From Amyelois transitella (lineage: Eukaryota > Arthropoda > Insecta > Lepidoptera > Pyralidae), in NCBI RefSeq assembly GCF_032362555.1, contig NC_083526.1, positions 4,546,001 to 4,610,000 of the forward strand: 64,000 nt of DNA, written 5' to 3'. A model generated the notes under the pieces. That model saw only the letters and a program-made list of their open reading frames with translations. It had not been told where the DNA came from and did no database searches. Each line of letters begins with the position of its first letter. The first letter of the stretch is position 1. Below are positions 21,283-32,200 of this stretch, piece by piece. The translations under genes and the position numbers were made by a program.

Positions 21283-23242
21283 ATGAAAATATTTCACTTA
21301 ATTAAGATGGGTTATTTTGTTTCAGGTTGGGAAAAATCACGGACATACATGTATAGCCGAAACGAACTGTGACGCGTTAGTAACGCCTTGATTAGTATAA
21401 TTGATGCTCTTTATTTACACGTTATTTATTGAATATAAATAGATTTTCGGGTGCAAACACGTTATTATAGGTTTACATTAACTAATGACGTCTCAACATT
21501 CACATGACACCAACATGCGGCTTTTCTGATGAGAAGCGGTTACCATCGCCTCCCAAGGTTGGAACGAATAAGCTGAGACGAATTACAACCATTTTATAGT
21601 TTGCTTATAGTTTTGATTCTAACGCTGTTTTTTTTTTATATTGCTTAACCGAGGAAATGATTACGTGTAACGGTTTAGTTATCGTTATAGTGAAATGGTG
21701 CAACCCACATTGTTTTAATTTTTTTTAACTAAATAAAGAGCTTCGATTATATAACGTTATATATTTTAGCCTGTTATGTGGTATTCGACAAGTGTGAGTC
21801 GATTAAAACTATCAATCGATTAACGCCTTCGCTGGTTCGAAAGCAATATGAAATTTCACGCTAAAGGCTTGTGCACAAGAGTTATTTTCCTTTCTGACGA
21901 AACTAAAACCGAATTTATGAAAAAATAATTATTTAATTTTCTTGTTATCTCTATTGCACAGTAATAAAGTGTATTATAAATTACACAGAAATTGGAATCG
22001 TTTATTCCGATTTGTATGATAAAATAGTACATGATTAAAGAAAATAATTTGCAGCTAACTTTACCATAAAGCACAAAAAAGGGAAAAGTTTTAATTTATG
22101 AATATAACGTAACACATTTTTAAAGAGAAAAACGAAAAAGTAATAAAATAAATTTTCTTTTCCTAATTTTTAAACCATTTATTTAGATGAAATGAAATGA
22201 ATTGTTTTGCAATTGTAATAAATTAGATTTTCGTAATTATAGATTTGTCAGAAGAAAAATTACTCTGAATTTGATAAAGGAATCGTTCACATGGGAAATT
22301 GTCTTCTATCGTTATGTTTAAAAAATATACTAACGGTTTTCAAGATTCGAAAGTTTACGTCTGAATGAGCCCTTATAATTTGGGACACGACTACAGTCCT
22401 GTAGTTTATTTTTTGTTATTATGCAAATGTGAACTGTTTGTTACCGCACATAAAGTCCAATTTACTTATAATTTATAGTTAAAGTTAAATTTATTTTGAG
22501 GTTATGTTTTTGGTATTGAATATGTTATTTGTAATATGTTTTTGTTTAAACTTTTAATTCCGTTGTTTAATAAAAAATGAAAAACAGAAATGGTTAAGAA
22601 AAAATAGGAAATGATAAAAATCGCTACGAAATAGTAGAACTTCCAGACACTAGACAATTTAGTTGTTTTTTTTTTAATAATATGCTCGCATTTATCTGGA
22701 TGTTAAATTATAGTGCCAGCGAAACAATACCACGATTCTTAATTTTAGTAATTTATGTAAATATAACAATAAAACGTATGTAATTTAAATTAAAAGATGT
22801 TTTTTATTTCAATGTTTTAGTTTTATTCCTTTACTTATAATAATAAGCTTTGTTTTTTGCCCATATATATTTTTTCGAAGAATGGAAGGTAGTTCAAGTT
22901 TTTACACGAAGCTGCCGTCTGAAGGTCATGGTTATCTATATACCCAAGTTTCCTAATTTTGCTAGATTCTTGTTATGTTTTTCCTCACCACAAGGAAATA
23001 GGTAAGCAATCAAAATAAAGTGCATAGCTCTGTGCGGTATAATTGAACCTGAGTATTACATTTTGTTATACGGGCACTTACTGTTTTACAATTGGCGGTC
23101 TGTATTTATGATGCTGGTTTTTCCATAGTTTTTCATGTTAAATAAAAAAAGAAATCTCCATGACGATCTGTCACAATATGACAAAGAATAATTCAAAAAT
23201 AAGCATGCTAAACAAGTTTGTAAACAGTGAATTCAGAAAAAT
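21283..23242. other. Intergenic region between the Mic60 copies
   Basis: AT-rich DNA with no supported coding exon. Must contain the Mic60-B promoter near its right end. A degenerate SINE-2 piece is at 22890-23000. Confidence 0.5.
22890..23000 (-). repeat. SINE-2 fragment, degenerate
   Basis: Retains TTTTTACACGAAGC and TTTTCCTCACCACAAGG in family order. Confidence 0.45.
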
Positions 23243-26200
23243 ATGTTCAGGATAACAAATTTGGCACTGAACGCCAGAACTATATTGGTGAGTACCTATC
23301 GCATAGTCTAGTAGCAATTAATTATTTACCATACAAATTGACAAATTCAGGTTGCTGATACTGTTATTACCATATCTACCGTAAAATAGCGATATAATTT
23401 GTTTTTCAGGCTTTATTATCGCAGTTCAGATAAATCCATAATGGAAATAGAACCTATAAAATAGTATCAAGCAATGTTCGAAGGCGGTTAAGAATAACAC
23501 TTTATTAGGTTAGGATTTTCAAGGCAAGACTGAATAGGCACTGTTTGAGCTTGTATGCACCTACTAAGGCCTCATCTTGCTTATCACCAGGCAGATTGAT
23601 GTCAAGCTCACTCAAATCTTTAAAAAAAGGGTTGAAAAAACGGGCTAAGATGTCGAACCCTTAGATTTTTGGGCTGTTGTCATAATTAATGTACGCAAAG
23701 TCGTTAATCTAGATTTCCAAAATTGCTTCTTGTAGTCAATGGCAGTCCAGATGGCGATCGTTAAGCCATGTCAAATGCCTTTAGGCGGTCTGAAAAATGT
23801 AACACCAGGGTTGGCCACTTACACGATAAAACATTTATTTATTTATTTACGCCAAAAAAACAACGGTAGTAGTACACCTCTTACAGTATTTGGCAAGGAA
23901 TTCTTATAAGTATAACAAAATAAAATCTGTCAAGATTTTGTTAAGTCTTCATTTCAACTAAAAGGACAAATAATAAGTATACTATGGGTAAGAAACACAT
24001 AAACATAAAGTAACCAAGTTTACTTCCGCAGTACCGCCGTCACCCCATCGAAATCCAAGCAGCCAGCGTCACCCATATTCCCCCTCTCCACAAGAAGTAC
24101 AGCCCAGCTGAGCGCGAGACCTGCCCCCCTCCACCGCCGCCGCCACCTCCCCCTCCTCCCGATCAACGCCTGCTTTGGAGTACGATAGCATTGATGGTAC
24201 TGACTGGAGGATTCGCTGTTTTCGCCCAGTAAGTTTGTTTGTAGATATATCAAAAAAAACTAGCATTACACACTTCCCCTACTACACATACATTCCAGCA
24301 GAACCTACCCCCCTCTGCCGCCGCGGGGTAGACTGAGCCAACCAACAGTCTTGAAAAGACTGAAAGGCCACGATCAGCTGTCCAGCCTATGAGGCGTGCA
24401 CCTACCTGTGCACGGTAGCGGTATGATGATGCACATGCTGCTACGTCGACGCCGGACATAAAAGAAAAAAGTAAACAAATAAGTGCCGTGTGGTTCCCGG
24501 CACCAATACAACAAAGAATAGGACCACTCCATCTCTTTCCCATGGATGTTTGAATCCTATCTTAAAGCCAAATAGCTAAACGTGGCCTATCAGTCTTTAA
24601 AAGACTGTAGGCTCTGTCTACCCCGCAAGGGATATAGACGTGATTATATGTATGTATGTATGTAAACAAATAAAGATAATCTATTTCAGGAAATCGCCAC
24701 AAGTTCGCGATTGGCTATCTCTGAACGCGCCATGGTTTGACGACTTCATAGCTGTTTTGTACCAAGAGAACATGACATACAAGGAGTTTGTGATGAAACT
24801 CATTAATGATGTTAAAAGTGGGAAGAAGGTAGACGATAAGAGGCCGAAGGAGTGCAGTTTGGACGGGAAGCCTGTGGGTTAGTTTAAATTGGTAGATTCT
24901 AGTAATCGTGTACCAGAAGATCTTTTTCTCTGCTCTGCTCTTTAAAAAAAAGTGTTATATTTCTTATGTCTTAATTTATTCTCAGCTACATTTGTTTTAT
25001 CATTTTAGTAACTGTGCCAACAGAAGAAGAGCTGAAAGCCTTGGATTCAGGTAAAATAAAGATATCAATTATGCTACTTGCTATTGCCGGCGATTTCGTG
25101 CACGCGACCTCTATTCCTACCTTTTGAGAATTTCACTACAATAACTTGAATCAGTGTATTTTGAATCAACTGAGGATGCAATACCAAACCGCAAGTCAAG
25201 TTACCTTTCATGGAACTTTATGACTAGGTAAAAGCGGTAATTTTGCTCTGAATTTGGGTAGGTTGATGAGCTTCTGATGAATGGGCAATAGACGTTTCAT
25301 TCTATAGTTGGAAGCCATTAATTCGATAAAAAATAAAACATCGAACATTTATATAGTTTTTTTTTTAAATTATGATGGCAACCAGGTTCTGAAAATGGCG
25401 AGATCTGTGATATAGTCCCGCCCCCCGGGAGCGTGGACATCTGCGACGTGGAAAGATGCCTGAAGGAGTACAGTGAAGCCATCATTCACAACCTCATCAC
25501 TGCTAGAGATGCTTGTGCTTTCTATAATAAGGTAAGCTAATATATGCAAAAAGGATTTAGCCAAGGGTTTGAATGAAAGCGAATTGAAGTGTGGCAAGTT
25601 TCTATACGTCACCGTATTATAACCAAGAGAACTGGCCAGTTCAGAGGAGGTGCCCAAACTAGAGAGTATCGATGACTCTTCAGTGCCTTTTAGTCCTCAA
25701 ACACGCTTTACAGATCGTAGGATACGATTTGGATAACTTCAACAAACGGTCACGATTGGCTTAGTTTTCGCCAGTTCATAAATTGTAAAAAGCAATTAGG
25801 ACTTAGCACTAAAAATGATTCATATACTGAACAGTCAGCCTTTTGACTAAATTATTAAATAGGGCGTAAAAAAAGGATTGAACGCGGATAAACAAAGCAA
25901 GTATAATTTCCTAAATATTGCAGGAAGTGGAAGAAGCAATGAAAGACTTCAGTATAGACTGCCTGGCCAAGCTGAACGAGTATAAGACCGAGAGAGAAGA
26001 TCTTGTGCAGACCTCTTTTGATAATATCGAAGCAACGACAGTCAAACTTGGTTAGAAAATTCACTTCAAAGTGTTTTTTTCTAGCGTTTGTGATAATGAG
26101 GATGCGCATAATGAGGAACCCAGAACTGACTGACTTAGTAAATTACAGGAAGCGACTGCCGTTTGAAGGCAACGACGTCTCTGTGACACAATATTTTCTC

Positions 26201-29200
26201 ATTTCTAGCTTGTTTTAAAATATGGTCCCGTACCAGTCTAATCAGTCTCCCGATTGAGGGCAGCACGGTCCAAAGCCTTCCAGAGATTGGCGTGTGTGCC
26301 AGTCCTGATCATGAACTTCCTCGTTGTTGGTACCCAATTCTGACCCCATCGGTTCAGATCCTGATCCTACAAACCAGGTCCTCAAGTGAAATCTATGTTA
26401 AAATGAAACGTGATGCACTACTACTTACCAAATAAGTGATCTTAATTTTTTGCTTCATCTAAAATTAATTAGATTAAGAATACTCTTGTCCTTTCCCAAA
26501 AACATCTCAAATTTAATCATGATACATTCTTTTAGACCTTCCCATTTCATAACCAACTAAGATTCTCAAGGCTCCAACTCGCAACGTAGAAAGGTACATA
26601 GTTTTAAATGTTTTGTCCAATTTTGTCATGATCTCGTATATCTACAGAGCAAGTCACTCGCTATTTCGAATGCGGGTTGAAAGCCACCAAAGCGGAGAAG
26701 GACTGCACTCAAGTCATTCTAGACGACTTCCGTGATAAGATAAAGATAGCAGACGCAGAGTACCAGTGGCAGAACGATAAGAGTGTGGCTTTGGATGGGC
26801 TTTTGTCGCGGGTATTTACAGTGGTTCTCTATCTATTAGCATAAAATTTTGTGTCATAATTTTACATGGCATACGTTTGTTTAGCCTAATAATTGTTACG
26901 CATAATATTATTTGGCATAACTTTTTAGGCATATTTCTTTAAGCATACACTATTAACATAACCTAACCTAAGAAGTACTCGCCTTATAGCGCATTACACT
27001 ATATCTGCTCCACGCAAAAAATAAATTAGTCTAAACTATATTTATGCCTGTTGAAAAAGTATGCCAAAACCAATTATGCCAAAAAATAGTATGCGTAACT
27101 AAAATAGGACAAAAAAAAATTAGACGAATGAACCGCCACAGAGTTTAAATCTACGTATTAGAACCTAAATTGAATATTGTTGTACTAAATTAAGTGTTTA
27201 TTCCCTTAATCGTGCATAATTATGTGAAGCCTCTTTCAACATAAAAAAGAGATGAAATGATTCTATTCCACCACCACCCACAGTTCTGCCAACCTTCCGG
27301 TTATACGAGTTGAATCATCGGAGCAGTACGCTGCACCCGTGTTTGCTCTCATCTCCAAAATGTCATTACAGCCCCTTTAGTTCTGTATTATTCAATGGTC
27401 CTATAGTGTCGGGAACCACACGGTACTGTATTTACTTCTTCCTCTTGACGCTAGTCCCGGTTACAATATCTATAAAGGAGGAGCCCTTGACCATAATCCC
27501 GGATTTAGTAAGTCAGGTTTTTATATAAAACAATTCCCGTCTTACCTCCTCAACCTTTGAAGTGGGAACTTAACCAATAAATATTCGATCCCGATAAAAC
27601 GACGTGCCGTGTGGTTCCCGGCACCAATACAAAAAAGAATGGGACCACTCCATCTCTTTCCCATGGATGTCGACCAAGGGATAGGCTTATAAAATTGCGA
27701 TCCTATTTTTTAGGCGATGGGCTAGCAACCTGTCACTATTTGGATCTCAATTCCATCATTAAGCCGAGCAGCTGAACGTGGCCATTCAGTCTTTTCGGGA
27801 TTATTAGCTGTGTGCACCCCGTAAGGGATATAGACGTGACTGACTATATGTATGTATGTATAAAACGACACTGGATCACTGTTTAGTGCACCAATTCATA
27901 ATTTCTTTCTTTCCATCGATATTATAACACAGGTGGAAGAGTTTGTGCTCACGTACACCGAGGAGATAGCCACCCTGGTCCCAGGTGTGGACTTCAAATC
28001 TCCAAAACCAGCAGCCAAGATGGTGGGAGATCCAGACATCCTCTTGTTTCACACGTACAGATACGTAAGAAATTTTATGAAGTTTTATTTATTCATGTGT
28101 GGTTCCCGGCACTAATATAAAAAAATAATAGGACCACTCCATCTCTTTCCCATGGATGTCGTAAAAGGCGATTAAGGGATAGGCTTACAAACTTGGGATT
28201 CTTTTTAAGGCGATGGGCTTGCAACCTGTCACTATTTGAATCTCAATTCTATCATTAAGCCAAATAGCTGAACGTGGCCATTCAGTCTTTTCAAGACTGT
28301 TGGCTCTGTTTACCCCGCAGAGGAGCCATATAGACGTGACCATATGTATGTATGTATGTTTTATTCATTCATTTATGTAGGGAGTCAATAAAGAGTGCGC
28401 TGTTATAGAAAGTAGCCCACTCCTGTGAGTTGGCTTGTAAAACCAGAATGTTGGTAGGACGGTGGTGAAATCAGTCCCGTTTACGGTTACGAGAAGTTGT
28501 GACCACGATTCTGCAGTAGGTAAGTTAGGTTTTTATACGAAGCGACTTCCATCTGATTTCCGCTTCAGGGATTCTTTATCAATTATTGGATCATGTTTTT
28601 TTTATTCAATATTGGATAAGGTATTTGTCTTTTATCTTAGTCTTCCATCTCACCTGATGGTAAGTGACGATGAAGACGAAGATGTTACATGCTTATCCCT
28701 AAAAGATATATCCTAAATGAGTAAATCTCTTGGATCTCTCATCTACTTTTGAACCTTTGCGGACATTGCTTGTCATGGTTATACATCCAGTTGCCGGAAT
28801 GTTTTTTCTTACCGCAATCATACGTTAAATGCATGGATAAGTCCCTAATTTATTTATTATTTTAGTTAAAACAACTGGAAGCGGCCATAGCAGAAGGGAA
28901 TGAGCAAATGGAACACAGAGTGGACCGCGGAATGGCAAGTGAGTGACGTGGTCTTGCCTCCACATCTTTGTTTGTTTATTTGTTTGTTTGTTTGTTACTT
29001 TGAACACGCTTATCTCAGGAACTACTGGTTTGAATTGAAAAATTATTTTTGCGTTAAATAGACCATTTATCGAGGAAGACTTTAGGCTATATAACATCAC
29101 GCTGCAACTATAAGGAGCAAAGAAATAATGGGAAATGTAAAAAAAAAACGGGAAACATTATTCATCCTTGAGGGCTTCAATGATGTCCTAAATAATTATA

Positions 29201-32200
29201 CCACGCGGACGAAGTCGCGGGCACAGCTAGTGTATTATATAATATATCCTTTCACACTTATTTTGCGAAGTGTTTTCGAGTAAGCTTTCAAATAGATTAA
29301 ACTAATTTGACTAGCCTCCGCAGCATTCCACGCACGTGGCCGTTTTTATCGAGCGATAAACTATCGCTATTTCGCTTTTTATTATGACGTGAAACGGGAC
29401 CGCGATAGTGTTATGCGCGATAATGGCGGCGTCGCGCGTGCCATACTACGGCGGTTGACGGTTTAGCATAGCGTATTCGATTTGAAAACGAAAATATTTC
29501 TTATATTTAAATATTTATTATTAGGTATACTAATAAGAACATTAGTAGGTATACCTAAGAAATTACAAGGAAATAGTAAGAATTATTATAAGGAAATAGC
29601 ACTTTCGAAGAAAAAAAAACTGTGATATACCTTTAGACCATATTCTTCTTTTATTCTTGAAATCTTTATGGGGGAATAACAGGAGAAAAATATTTGATTA
29701 TTTTTATCAATTTTCTTTTGCTATTTCACAGCATTGCCTGCTGACAATGAAAAGGTGGTTAGAGCGAGAGAAAAGAACGTGGCGGCGGGTGTATATAAAC
29801 TGAGAAAGGAAATGGATAGAGAGTTTGCTAAACGGGTATTTATTATATACAATAACGTCTTTTTCCCGTACGGGGTGGACAGAGCCAACAGGCTTGAAAA
29901 GACTGAAAGGCCAAGTTCAGCTGTATGGCTTTATGATGGAATTGAGATTCAAATCGCTTGCTAGCCCATAACCTAGTTATTTACAAAATAAAGTACTTTT
30001 GGAATGGACTACATCACATTGTGGGAAATAGATTATGCGCGTAATTTTAGTAGCTCAAATACCAGGTCGTGAACTGTCATTTGACGCGACACTTGAGACA
30101 GAGAAAGAATTTAATATCCCGAATTTATTTACGTCTTTTATTCAGCTCTACGACCAGCAGACGGCAAATGCAAAGGCTTTGAAAGATGCGTTAAAAAAGC
30201 AAGCGGATAAGCATGAAGAAACTACTAAAGTAAAACTGGCGCAGAAGGAGAAAGAGGTAAGGCGTGTTGTTTCGACTCTAACAACCTTCCGGGAGTTATG
30301 GGAGCACTCTTTCATGACTCCCTACAAAATCCCTCACCTAACGAGTTTTTAGTGTCCCTACAAAAGTGTAGGGACCCTAAAAACTAGTGATACAGAACTA
30401 ACCTGTTAGTTATGTCTGGGTGAATAAGCCCATATTTTGGACTAAACAGTAACAGTACACACTCGTCCATATCATCAACATTCTTAAACGAATGAATGAA
30501 TAAAAGTTTATTAGCATCACACAAATATGTATGTTACACTAAAGTATTTAGTCAAAGTAAAATTAACAGTTGCCTAAATTGTAACACTAATCCGAAGTCC
30601 ACTCAGCTTGTGTCGGGGCATTTTACAAGACTCCGACGCTGGTCTTTCGGGGACACCGGTCCATCATGACGATTCTGAAATAAGTCCAAGTTCTTTCGTC
30701 ACCTCTGTTACGTGGAGCCCGGGGTTCTATTACCATTATCCTGGTTAAGGCAGGGTTCTACATGAAGCTACTCCCGTCTGATCTCTGCAGCCTTTGCCCA
30801 GGAACCATATTAGATGATGATGACATATCCAACAGTGAGGGAAAACGTGTGGAAACCTGTTCATTCAGGAGATTCCTCACGATGATTTCCCTCACTGTAA
30901 GAGCGTCAGTCTTGGTTATTGTCAAAGTAATTAAGTACCTATTTGAAACACAGAGCTTAGTGACCTTGAACAAAATGGTGGCTGAAAAAGTTGCCTCGGA
31001 GATGAAGAATTTCGCGCTTCAACTCAAAGAAATGGAGAACAAGTTGAAACTTGTCGAAGATAAACTGAGAGGTAAGTTTCATACAGTAGATTTTTTATAT
31101 TCACCATCTTCTTGGTTTTAGTATTTTAAATAGGCAGGATTTTGGCATCATGGTTTTTTAGTCTGGTACTTTAAAGATATCTATCTACACCGAGAAAAAT
31201 CATCTCTAGGTCCATCTTTAGAAATATAAATGAATGCATTTCTAACAAGAACATGGAAACATTAGATGTACGCATATATGAAAATGTTTCCAGAGCGTCT
31301 AAGAGTAGAACGCGAGACGAAAAGGGCTCAAGAGTTATGGATGGCGGGCTCGGCACTCCTGGCTGCGACCAAGAAAGGAGGCCCTGTCGTTAAAGTGGAC
31401 AGAGAGATCAAAGCCATTGAGAGGGCGTCTAGTAAGACCATTGTTTATTTTATTTTATTTGGAAAACATAAATCTTGTACAAAATCTCATTTAGCTACTT
31501 TAGACCATTTACATAGAACACACAAATGGTGTGTGAAAACATCGTCAGGAAACATTCAGGCAATTAATTGGTAAACGGGTAAGGTTCCCCTGCAAAGGTT
31601 GCGGAGTTACGATGTGAGTCGCTTCGTGTAAAAAGCTGGGTCATTCAATCCTGGATGAAGTGAAGAAGGTGCACCCCGGCTCCTCTCCGGTGAGGATGTA
31701 ACCGGAACTAACGACGGGAGAAGAAACATAAAAATATTTTTTTTCCTTATGAGGTAGAGAGTGCATACAGTCTCAAAAGGCTGAAACGCTATGCTCAGCA
31801 GAATGATCAGCTCATCAAAATAATGTTGTCCTATTGTCCAAATCCTAAATAAATTAAATGATTTCACAATCTTACCCGTTAATAATACTGCCCTTTTTTG
31901 AGTTACTAAACCAGCATTCAAAAACATTCATAATTGAATGAATGGTTGGATCAGTTTCCATAAAGTTTGTTAAAAGATGTGGATTGGCAAAGTTTCGGAG
32001 TAGACTGCCACAAAGGGAAGACATTCCGTCAGATCCAACAGAAAGAGTATTTGTATTATTTGATCAGTTGAAATTAAAAAAAAAAACAACTTTATAAAAC
32101 GCAAATGTAACATTTGACAGGTAAAGAAGACAAACTGATGCAAACCGTACTGAAAGCGATACCGCAGTCGGTACGGGAGAACGGACTCGTCCCTGAAAAT

